Made by a program: the position numbers and the translations under genes. A stretch of DNA of 14,794 nt, from assembly GCA_024635735.1 (NCBI GenBank), contig JAGXII010000112.1, positions 1 through 14,794 on the forward strand, written 5' to 3'. Below the pieces are notes generated by a model. The model had not been told where the DNA came from and made no database searches. It saw nothing but the letters and a program-made list of their open reading frames with translations. This document shows positions 6,409 to 12,848 of this stretch, in pieces. Source of the DNA: Christiangramia sp. GTDB taxonomy: Bacteria; Bacteroidota; Bacteroidia; Flavobacteriales; Flavobacteriaceae. Each line of letters starts with the position of its first letter. Within the stretch, counting starts at the first letter, position 1.

Positions 6409-7206
6409 CTAAGGTGCTGCCGTAACCGCTCCAAGAACATATAATTGTTCCATAGTTGGAGATTCGCTACCGCCGGCTGGTTCAAGTGTAATTCCAAAGG
6501 CTTCTGATTCATTAGCGTTTTCCAGAGTGAAGATCTTATTATCATCAGCTTCGAAATCTTCCAATAGTCCTATACTGGTAGGAGTTAAAGGGTCCAGTTT
6601 AAGAGACCATACCTGATACACTTTTCCTCTTGGAGGTTCCGGAAGTTCTTTGGCATCTATATATGCTTTATTTTCTTCCTTATTCCAGTAGACTGCTGCA
6701 TAAGCTTCAGGAGCTACCGTTTGACCCTGTAAGTTGGTTCTGGTAATTTCCTTGCTTCTTAGTACTGCAAGTAATTCCTGAGCTTTTTCAGCATTTTCGC
6801 GGGCATCGGCAATCTGTTGCTCCATTCTTGCAGATCTCGCTTTTTCGGAATTCAACTGTTGTCTTAGCTCATTATTATCATCAATCAGGAAGAATAGTCC
6901 AACTAATAACAATAAGCAAGCTGCCCATCCTATGTAGGATACCCAATGAGTTTTTCTTCTAACCGGTAGTGTTTTTACGTTTTTATTTGAAAGTTTTTGC
7001 TTTATACTCGCAAGTAATTCTTCAGGATTATAAGGTGCAGCCGCCGAAGCCAGCTGTTGGAGTGCCGCTTCTATCTCTTCGACTTCCTTTCTAACTTCAG
7101 GATGCTCTTTAAGTATCTCGCTTACTTCACGACTTTCTTCCTCTGTCAGGGCTCCATATACATAAAGCTCTAAAATTCCGGATGATATGTATTCTTCTAT
7201 ATTCAT
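6409..7206 (-). CDS. RskA-type anti-sigma factor
   Basis: A 265-residue single-pass inner-membrane protein. The N-terminal cytoplasmic part (1-88) begins with IEEYISSGILELYVYGALTE and lacks a His-Cys-Cys zinc motif, as is common for RskA-like anti-sigma factors. One membrane helix spans about 90-108, followed by a periplasmic coiled coil (about 109-150, rich in E, Q, A, R) and a C-terminal RskA domain with AAVYWNKEENKAYIDAKELP, GKVYQVWSL and AFGITLEPAGGSESPT. It should hold the sigma factor encoded 3 bases upstream at the membrane and release it upon an envelope signal, probably by proteolysis. The coiled coil between helix and domain is longer than I expect for the family. The gene ends before a strong terminator. 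Confidence 0.9.
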   Translation of the reverse strand: MNIEEYISSGILELYVYGALTEEESREVSEILKEHPEVRKEVEEIEAALQQLASAAAPYNPEELLASIKQKLSNKNVKTLPVRRKTHWVSYIGWAACLLLLVGLFFLIDDNNELRQQLNSEKARSARMEQQIADARENAEKAQELLAVLRSKEITRTNLQGQTVAPEAYAAVYWNKEENKAYIDAKELPEPPRGKVYQVWSLKLDPLTPTSIGLLEDFEADDNKIFTLENANESEAFGITLEPAGGSESPTMEQLYVLGAVTAAP

Positions 7207-7209
7207 GTA

Positions 7210-7740
7210 TTATTCTGCTAACATTTCACGTAACTTATTAATACAGGCCCGGTTCTTGGTTTTAACCGTACCCAGTGGCATATCAAGTTCTTCGGCTGTT
7301 TCCTTCTGAGTGAAACCTTTGAAGAATAATAAGTTAATAAGCTTTTTACAAACAGGCTTAAGAATGTTTATATATTTTGTAATTCCAATTGCATCTGCCT
7401 TAGACGAAAAATGTGTTTTATTCTCTAAAATATCTACGAAATTATCGGCTTTTAGGTTTTTCAGCTTATTTTTATGACTCCTGGATCTTAATTGATCTAT
7501 TGAGGCATTTCTCGCGATATTCAATATCCAGGTAAAAAATCTTCCCTTACTGGAATTATAGGAAGACGCGTTTTCCCATATTTTTAGAAAAACATCCTGT
7601 AGGATCTCTTCAGCTATTTTTTCATCATTTACTATGCTATAAATAATACCGTAAATACTTTCTGAATATAATTGGTAAATACGTTCGAATGCCCGCTCAT
7701 TACCATTTTGAAGTTCCAGAATTAAACCGTCCTGCTGCAT
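7210..7740 (-). CDS. RNA polymerase sigma factor, ECF family (SigK/RpoE-like)
   Basis: From the ATG at 7740 the protein has 176 residues. Region 2 (about 14-88) includes AFERIYQLYSESIYGI, EEILQDVFLKIWENA and GRFFTWILNIARNASID; region 4 (about 120-173) includes the helix-turn-helix TQKETAEELDMPLGTVKTK. It is paired with an RskA anti-sigma gene that starts 3 bases after its stop, the standard autoregulated arrangement. A TTG at 7776 would add 12 residues without homology-like features; I prefer the ATG. A -7-like TATCTTTA (minus strand, 7759-7766) lies about 18 bases upstream of the ATG. The region upstream also contains the terminator of the SOD gene, so this unit is transcribed separately. 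Its regulon is not visible; the SOD gene upstream is a neighbour rather than a shown target. Confidence 0.93.
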   Translation of the reverse strand: MQQDGLILELQNGNERAFERIYQLYSESIYGIIYSIVNDEKIAEEILQDVFLKIWENASSYNSSKGRFFTWILNIARNASIDQLRSRSHKNKLKNLKADNFVDILENKTHFSSKADAIGITKYINILKPVCKKLINLLFFKGFTQKETAEELDMPLGTVKTKNRACINKLREMLAE

Positions 7741-7782
7741 ATATATTTTTTGTGGTTTTAAAGATAAGTGATCCAACCAAAT

Positions 7783-7813
7783 AAAAAAAGCGGCTTAAAA
7801 AGCCGCTTTTTTT
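7783..7813 (-). terminator. Intrinsic terminator after the SOD gene
   Basis: An inverted repeat of 14 base pairs, AAAAAAAGCGGCTT (7783-7796) and AAGCCGCTTTTTTT (7800-7813), with loop AAA. On the minus strand the hairpin is followed by a seven-U tract, 22 bases after the SOD stop codon. It would also work on the plus strand, but no plus-strand gene reads into it. Confidence 0.9.
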
Positions 7814-7835
7814 CTAGATTATGTTTCAAAAACTA

Positions 7836-8426
7836 TTATTCTGCTTCTATTACACCACAGCCCATACGTTTTCCTGCAGCTCCAGATGGTTGAGAAGTGA
7901 AATCATCTACTCCATTGTGGATAATAACTGCTTTACCTACAATATTTTTGTTGGCATCATCACAGTCAATACACCATTCATCTGTAGAAAAGTTTACATT
8001 TCCTTCTCCATTAGCTCCTACTTCAAAATTGCCGATATCTCCTTTGTGATATCCTTCAGAAGCTCCCCATTTGCCATGTGGCGCATCGGTTGGATTCCAG
8101 TGACCTCCTGCAGAAGTTCCATCTGCAGCAGAACAATCACCTTTTTCATGGATATGAATAGCGTGCTTTCCTTCTGCAAGACCGGTAATAGTCCCCGTTA
8201 GTGTTACTTCTCCGTCTTCTTCAGTGAATGTAAGTGTGCCTCCTAATTTTGAGTCACTTGCTGGCTGAAGTTCTACCGTAGCTGTCTTAGCTTCTTCGGT
8301 TTCCATGTCAGTTGCTGTCATTTCAGTATCTGACTGGTTTTCCATTTCATTTTCTTTTTTTTCGTTTTTACAGCCTGTTAAAAAAAGGCTTGCACAAAAA
8401 AACAATGATAAACTAATTCGTTTCAT
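7836..8426 (-). CDS. sodC: Cu/Zn superoxide dismutase, lipoprotein
   Basis: A 196-residue exported lipoprotein that converts superoxide to oxygen and hydrogen peroxide outside the cytoplasm. The signal peptide ends in the lipobox LTGC (Cys19), followed by an acidic, Glu/Met/Thr-rich linker to about residue 48. Copper ligands are His91, His93, His109 and His170; zinc ligands are His109, His117, His127 and Asp130. The disulfide pair is Cys98 and Cys190, and the substrate-guiding Arg187 sits in GAAGKRMGCG. All key residues are present, so the enzyme should be active. A CxxC pair (Cys152 and Cys155, in EWCIDCDD) in a loop before the last copper ligand is additional to the standard fold. The gene has its own promoter with a palindrome between the boxes and its own terminator. 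Confidence 0.95.
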   Translation of the reverse strand: MKRISLSLFFCASLFLTGCKNEKKENEMENQSDTEMTATDMETEEAKTATVELQPASDSKLGGTLTFTEEDGEVTLTGTITGLAEGKHAIHIHEKGDCSAADGTSAGGHWNPTDAPHGKWGASEGYHKGDIGNFEVGANGEGNVNFSTDEWCIDCDDANKNIVGKAVIIHNGVDDFTSQPSGAAGKRMGCGVIEAE

Positions 8427-8463
8427 AGTGTTTCGATTGGTTTAATTTCAATAAATTATTAGT

Positions 8464-8495
8464 CTAAATTAAGCCTAATGTTAGGCACAGCCAAA
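8464..8495 (-). promoter_or_regulatory. sodC promoter (-33 and -7 boxes)
   Basis: On the minus strand TTTG (8492-8495) is followed after exactly 20 bases by TAATTTAG (8464-8471), a 7 of 8 match to the Bacteroidota -7 box TAnnTTTG. Transcription would start near 8457, leaving a leader of about 30 bases to the ATG at 8426. It is the best two-box promoter in the window. Confidence 0.6.
8473..8486. promoter_or_regulatory. Palindrome between sodC promoter boxes, operator candidate
   Basis: GCCTAA (8473-8478) and TTAGGC (8481-8486) form a perfect inverted repeat with a 2-base centre, entirely inside the 20-base spacer of the sodC promoter. A third, imperfect half-site GCCAAA overlaps the -33 box at 8490-8495. 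A protein bound here would block polymerase. The TTAGGC/GCCTAA half-sites recall those of DtxR/MntR-type metal regulators, but with arms in the reverse order, so I do not assign a regulator. Confidence 0.45.
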
Positions 8496-8534
8496 GATTT
8501 AAGGATAGCTTAACATAGGAGCGGTGGCAATAAT

Positions 8535-9755
8535 TTATGAATTTTTGCTTTTTAGTTTGGTGATAATTTCAGCCACAGAGGTCAATGTTTTGTGAACCGG
8601 GCATTTGTCGGCAATCTCAAGTAATCTGTTCAGTTGCTTTTCATCCAGCTCACTTTTTATTACTATTTCCCTCTGGAAAGTGTCAATTTTAGCTGATTTA
8701 TCTTCGCAATTTTCACAATCTGAAGCGTATCTTTTATCATAACTCACATGGGTTTCTACCTTTTCGATCTCCCATTTTTTCCTTCTCGCATACATTTGTA
8801 TGGTCATTGAAGTACAGGCCGCGAGCCCGCTGGAGACAAATCCATAAGGATTGGGACCTAATTCCATTCCTCCAAGGCTTTTTGGCTCATCTGCGATAAA
8901 ATGATGTTTCCCAATACTAATTGTGGTAGTAAAACCTTCTTTCCCGAGTTCTGCAATGACCTGATGGTCTGTTATAACTTCTTCTTTCTCATTGAGATCA
9001 AGATATTTTTCGGCCCAGACAGCGATTATTTTTCCTGCATATTGTGAATCCCTCTTATTACTAAGCATGTGATCGGCGCCGTCCAGACTAATAAAGCTTT
9101 TAGGATGTTTTGCTGCTATGTACAACTTTTCTGCATGAGAGATAGGAACTATTTTGTCCTGAGGGGAATGAAGAATCAAAAGGGCAGTGCTGATCCCATT
9201 TAGGGCGGTTTGGTCGCTGTTTTTTTCCAGGTCTTTTATGAACTGTTCTTTTATTTTAAAACTTCTTCCTCCAATTTTTACTTCTGCGGAACCCTTCTCT
9301 GAAATTTCTTTTAAACTACCTGAAAAATGCTTCTGTACATGTTCCAGGCTCGACGGAGCGTTTATCGTGGCAATACATTTAATGGAAGGGATTGCCTTTG
9401 CTGCGAATAATGATGCAGCACCTCCAAGAGAATGGCCTATTAATATTTTTGGCGATTCATATTCCCGGGATAAAAATTCGGACGCCGCCATAAGATCCTC
9501 AACATTGCCTGAAAAATTAGTATCAGGGAAATCTCCCTCGCTTTCACCCAATCCGGTAAAATCGAATCTCAAAACGGCATAGCCCTGCCTTGACAGACTT
9601 CGACTGATATTTGTAGGAGCATGAAAATTTTTATTACAGGTAAAGCAATGCGCGAATAGAACATAAGTATGGGGATTTCTTCCAGTGGGTAGCTCCAGAA
9701 TCCCTTTCAGCTCTATAGACTCTGAATTTTTAAAACTTACTTTAATACTTTCCAT
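8535..9755 (-). CDS. Alpha/beta hydrolase-OsmC fusion protein
   Basis: A 406-residue cytoplasmic protein of two joined domains. The N-terminal alpha/beta hydrolase (about 1-255) has the nucleophile elbow GHSLGG with Ser109, the acid Asp200 in LHSPQDKIVP and His229 in DGADHML, so the triad is complete. The C-terminal OsmC domain (about 262-400) carries the two reactive cysteines, Cys314 in GLAACTSMTIQMYA and Cys385 in ADKCPVHKTL, used in reducing organic hydroperoxides. A further CENC pair (347-350) lies in between. This fusion is a known bacterial family, not a sequencing error. The natural ester or acyl substrate is unknown; one idea is that the hydrolase releases peroxidised acyl groups that the OsmC half reduces. 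The gene follows a terminator and precedes sodC, which has its own promoter. Confidence 0.92.
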   Translation of the reverse strand: MESIKVSFKNSESIELKGILELPTGRNPHTYVLFAHCFTCNKNFHAPTNISRSLSRQGYAVLRFDFTGLGESEGDFPDTNFSGNVEDLMAASEFLSREYESPKILIGHSLGGAASLFAAKAIPSIKCIATINAPSSLEHVQKHFSGSLKEISEKGSAEVKIGGRSFKIKEQFIKDLEKNSDQTALNGISTALLILHSPQDKIVPISHAEKLYIAAKHPKSFISLDGADHMLSNKRDSQYAGKIIAVWAEKYLDLNEKEEVITDHQVIAELGKEGFTTTISIGKHHFIADEPKSLGGMELGPNPYGFVSSGLAACTSMTIQMYARRKKWEIEKVETHVSYDKRYASDCENCEDKSAKIDTFQREIVIKSELDEKQLNRLLEIADKCPVHKTLTSVAEIITKLKSKNS

Positions 9756-9804
9756 ATTCTCAAATTTCTCTTTTTAAGATAGGGTTTTCCTTTGAAAATA
9801 GAAC

Positions 9805-9830
9805 AAAAAAGCTGCCAGGGATGACAGCTT
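9805..9830 (-). terminator. Terminator of the carbohydrate operon
   Basis: On the minus strand AAGCTGTC (9823-9830) pairs with GGCAGCTT (9809-9816) in 8 base pairs, one of them G-U, with a 6-base loop, followed by UUUUUUG. It lies 30 bases after the stop of the DUF1080 gene and separates the operon from the hydrolase-OsmC gene. Confidence 0.82.
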
Positions 9831-9860
9831 AGAAATTAAAATTTGTAGGGGTTTTTCGTT

Positions 9861-10619
9861 TTATAACTTTTTGATCTTAATATCTTTAAAAGATACTTTA
9901 TTGCCATGATCCTGTAATGCTATATGGCCTGATTTACTGGTTCCAAAATCTTCCCATTCTTTAAATTTTGATTTAGCCACCATTTCTTTCCAGGCTTCAC
10001 CTTCAACAGGGAATTCTACAACCCGGGTTCCATTAAGCTCAACCCAGCCTTCATTGGCTTCATGATCTATATGGATCACCTCCTTATTCCATTCGCCTGC
10101 AGGTTTGGTTACGTCTTTACCTGGAGGAACCATATCATAAAGAGCTCCCGCGGTGCGGTTAGGCCCGTTCTTGGCATCGGGATGTCTCTCATTATCCAGT
10201 ACCTGAATTTCTGGCCCTGTGTAATAAGGTTCGTTGTATTTTTCCATTTCCTTTACACCCCACATGATACCGCTGTTTCCACCTTCGGAGATTTTCCATT
10301 CCAGAGAAAGCTCAAAGTTTTCAAAGGATTCTTTGGTGATAATGTTTTCTGAAGAGGATCTGCCTTCAGCAGGAGTGAATACAATCGCATTGTCTTTTAC
10401 CTGCCATTGGTCAGAAATACTATCCTCTTTATTATAGACTTTCCAGCTATCAAGGTTTTCACCATTAAAAAGCGATTGCCATTCCTGTTGTTCGTTTGTG
10501 TTTTCTGAAACCATTTCATCATTTTCTACAGGGGTTGTTTCTGCAGAGTCTTTATTTTCATTTTTACAGGCTGTAAATGCAAATACAGCACAACCTAAAA
10601 TTAAAAGTGTTTTTTTCAT
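9861..10619 (-). CDS. DUF1080 / 3-keto-disaccharide hydrolase-like lipoprotein
   Basis: A 252-residue exported lipoprotein: hydrophobic signal, lipobox FTAC with Cys18, then a Glu/Asn/Thr linker to about residue 45. The remainder is one DUF1080 domain of jelly-roll (concanavalin-like) fold, recognised by WQSLFNGENLDSWKV near its start, LSLEWKISEGGNSGIMW in the middle, PYYTGPEIQVLDN, and GHIALQDHGNKVSFKDIKI at the end. Family members have been linked to cleavage of 3-keto-glycosides in bacteria that oxidise sugars at C3. Its ATG overlaps the stop of the upstream isomerase gene by one base (TAATG), so translation is probably coupled. It is the last gene of the operon. The enzyme activity is inferred from the family and from the Gfo/Idh oxidoreductase in the same operon. 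Confidence 0.88.
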   Translation of the reverse strand: MKKTLLILGCAVFAFTACKNENKDSAETTPVENDEMVSENTNEQQEWQSLFNGENLDSWKVYNKEDSISDQWQVKDNAIVFTPAEGRSSSENIITKESFENFELSLEWKISEGGNSGIMWGVKEMEKYNEPYYTGPEIQVLDNERHPDAKNGPNRTAGALYDMVPPGKDVTKPAGEWNKEVIHIDHEANEGWVELNGTRVVEFPVEGEAWKEMVAKSKFKEWEDFGTSKSGHIALQDHGNKVSFKDIKIKKL

Positions 10620-11683
10620 TATTGGTCGGTTTTTAGTCCTAAAATTCGTTTTAATTTATTTTCGTCGATCTCAGATCCGGCAAAATCGTCGAATCTTTTT
10701 TGTGTAGCCTCTATAATATGTTTCTGAATAAAGGGAGCGCCTTCTCTTGCTCCCTGTTCCGGTGATTTGATGCAGCATTCCCATTCCAGTACAGCCCAGA
10801 CATCACAGCCATATTCTGTAAGTTTGGAAAAGATAGTTTTAAAATCTACCTGTCCATCTCCAGGATGACGATATCTTCCGGCCCTGTCTCTCCAGTCGGC
10901 ATAACCTCCAAACATTCCTTTTTTCCCAGTTGGATTAAATTCGGCATCCTTTACATGGAACATCTTGATATATTCGTGGTAGTAATCTATATATTCAATA
11001 TAATCCAGTTGCTGCAATATAAAGTGGCTTGGATCATAAAGTATATTTACTCTTTTATGGTTGTTGGTGGCATCCAGGAATCTTTCAAAGGTTACACCAT
11101 CATGAAGATCTTCTCCCGGATGGATCTCGTAACAAACATCTACGCCATGCTCATCAAATTCATTTAAAATAGGCATCCATCGTTTTGCAAGTTCTTCAAA
11201 TCCCATTTCCAGTAATCCCTCGGGACGCTGTGGCCAGGGATGCGCGGTATGCCATATTAACGAACCGCTAAAAGTTCCGTGTACGTTAAGTCCTAAATGC
11301 CGACTTGCTTTTGCGGCATACATGAGTTGCTGTACCGCCCAGTCGGTTCTTTTCCTGGGATTATTCTTATAATCATCTGGCGCGAAATTATCGAACATGA
11401 GATCATAAGCAGGGTGAACTGCTACAAGCTGTCCCTGTAAATGTGTACTAAGCTCTGTGATTTGCAGACCGTAGGACTCCACTTTTCCTTTTAATTCGTC
11501 ACAATAAGTTTTACTTTCGGCCGCTTTTTTCAGATCGATAAGGCGGGTTTCCCAGGTGGGTATTTGTATTCCTTTATATCCTAATTCTGAAGCCCATTTA
11601 CATAATCCTTCCAGTGAGTTGAAAGGTTCTTTATCATCCATGAACTGAGCCAGAAATACGGCCGGTCCTTTAATAGTTTTCAT
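10619..11683 (-). CDS. Sugar phosphate isomerase/epimerase (TIM barrel)
   Basis: A 354-residue cytoplasmic protein of the xylose isomerase-like TIM-barrel (AP endonuclease 2) superfamily. Probable metal ligands are Glu186 in CYEIHPGED, Asp217 and His220 in LYDPSHF, His243 in MFHVKDAEF and Glu300 in AVLEWECC; HPGDGQVDF at 273-281 is also typical. The family isomerises, epimerises or dehydrates sugars and cyclitols. The C-terminal part after residue 330 (FDDFAGSEIDENKLKRILGL) lies outside the barrel. It is translated in a chain with its neighbours: 15 bases after the oxidoreductase gene upstream and a one-base overlap with the DUF1080 gene downstream. A keto-sugar epimerase or inosose-type dehydratase role would fit, but the substrate cannot be named. 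Confidence 0.9.
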   Translation of the reverse strand: MKTIKGPAVFLAQFMDDKEPFNSLEGLCKWASELGYKGIQIPTWETRLIDLKKAAESKTYCDELKGKVESYGLQITELSTHLQGQLVAVHPAYDLMFDNFAPDDYKNNPRKRTDWAVQQLMYAAKASRHLGLNVHGTFSGSLIWHTAHPWPQRPEGLLEMGFEELAKRWMPILNEFDEHGVDVCYEIHPGEDLHDGVTFERFLDATNNHKRVNILYDPSHFILQQLDYIEYIDYYHEYIKMFHVKDAEFNPTGKKGMFGGYADWRDRAGRYRHPGDGQVDFKTIFSKLTEYGCDVWAVLEWECCIKSPEQGAREGAPFIQKHIIEATQKRFDDFAGSEIDENKLKRILGLKTDQ

Positions 11684-11698
11684 AATTTAATTTTTGGA

Positions 11699-12835
11699 TT
11701 AGTCTTTCATTTTTACCCAAACGTTGCCCTTTTTATGAGAAGCAACCGTTTTTTCTATAAAGTTCATTCCACGCAATCCGTCATTCAATAGGGGATAAGC
11801 TCCCTCAAATTTTGTCTCCTTATTAATAGCATTGGCGATTCCCAGATAAATATTTCCCATAGAATCAAATATTCCTTCGGGATGTCCCGGAGGTAGTTTA
11901 GTTCCTTCCAGTGAAAAGTCACTGTTATAAACATGACCAGGTTTTAATACCTGTAGCGGTTTATCTTCTTTAAGCAGATAAAGATAATTAGGGTTTTCCT
12001 GTTCCCATTTTAAACCTCCTTTATCTCCATAGACTTTTACCGTAAAGTTATTTTCTTCCCCGGTAGCTATCTGGCTGGCTCTTAAAACACCTTTGATTTT
12101 TTCAGAAAATCTAAGAAGAACGGTACCGTCAATATCCATTGGGTTGTCTTCATAAAGGTAATTCAGGTCTGCCAGGATCTCATGGATCTCCAATCCTGTA
12201 ACATATTCGGCCATATTAAAAGCATGGGTGCCTATGTCTCCAATGCAACAGCTTATTCCCGATTTTTCAGGATCCAGTCTCCAGGTAGCCGCTCTTTTTT
12301 CCTTGTCGTGAATCAGGGGATTGATCCATCCCTGATAGTATTGAACATCTACCTTCTGGATTTTCCCGATTTCACCATTTTTGATCATGCTTTTCATTTG
12401 CCGTACCATTGGATAACCTGTATAGGTATAGGTAACGGCAAATATGGCGTTAGCTTTTTCCTGTGTCTGTTTTAAAATCTTCGCCTCTTCATAAGTAGTG
12501 GTTAAAGGTTTTTCACAGATTACGTTATACCCGTTTTCCAGCAATTGCTTGGCCATAGGGAAATGCAGAAAGTTAGGTGTAAGCACTGAAACTACCTGTA
12601 TTCTTTCCGATTCCGGAAGCTGACCTTCTTTTTGGACAAAATCATCCAGGTCCTTGTATACTCTGTTTGGATTTAATTGTAATTTTTTAGCAAAATTGAG
12701 ACTTTTCTGATGCTCAGGATCAAAAACGCCTCCTACTAATTCATACTTATCAAACATGGAAGATGCCACTCTGTGAAGAATTCCAATAAGAGATTCTTCC
12801 CCGCCTCCTAATATTCCAAGTCTAATTTTTCCCAT
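11699..12835 (-). CDS. Gfo/Idh/MocA family oxidoreductase
   Basis: A 378-residue NAD(P)-dependent sugar or cyclitol dehydrogenase. The nucleotide-binding start is LGILGGGEESLIG (6-18), a variant of GxGxxG; the catalytic lysine is Lys109 in CEKPLTTT, and GDIGTHAFN supplies Asp200 and His204 for substrate binding. No Tat or Sec signal is present, so it acts in the cytoplasm, unlike many exported Gfo/Idh lipid or glycan enzymes of Bacteroidota. It follows the permease by 13 bases and precedes the isomerase by 15. Within this operon oxidation of a sugar hydroxyl, perhaps at C3, is the likely reaction; inositol-type substrates remain possible. Confidence 0.92.
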   Translation of the reverse strand: MGKIRLGILGGGEESLIGILHRVASSMFDKYELVGGVFDPEHQKSLNFAKKLQLNPNRVYKDLDDFVQKEGQLPESERIQVVSVLTPNFLHFPMAKQLLENGYNVICEKPLTTTYEEAKILKQTQEKANAIFAVTYTYTGYPMVRQMKSMIKNGEIGKIQKVDVQYYQGWINPLIHDKEKRAATWRLDPEKSGISCCIGDIGTHAFNMAEYVTGLEIHEILADLNYLYEDNPMDIDGTVLLRFSEKIKGVLRASQIATGEENNFTVKVYGDKGGLKWEQENPNYLYLLKEDKPLQVLKPGHVYNSDFSLEGTKLPPGHPEGIFDSMGNIYLGIANAINKETKFEGAYPLLNDGLRGMNFIEKTVASHKKGNVWVKMKD

Positions 12836-12848
12836 AAATCTTTAAATT

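Noticed and set aside
6354..6545. Small minus-strand frame overlapping the terminator and the end of the anti-sigma gene
   Set aside because: It runs through a perfect terminator hairpin and overlaps a real gene in another frame.
7741..7776. TTG start for the SigK-like sigma factor
   Set aside because: It adds 12 residues of no recognisable value and lies upstream of a -7-like box; the ATG at 7740 gives a typical ECF length.
7821..8201. Plus-strand open frame opposite sodC
   Set aside because: Cys/Ser/Phe-rich translation typical of an antisense frame, over a gene whose active-site residues are all intact.
8473..8486. Assigning the sodC palindrome to a DtxR/MntR or Fur regulator
   Set aside because: Half-sites look similar but arm order and spacing do not match the known DtxR box, so only an unnamed operator is claimed.
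9187..9582. Plus-strand open frame inside the hydrolase-OsmC gene
   Set aside because: Shadow of a well-supported gene; no domain, promoter or plausible start.
8535..9755. Idea that the hydrolase-OsmC gene is a frameshift or assembly join of two genes
   Set aside because: The frame is continuous and this domain order is a known protein family.
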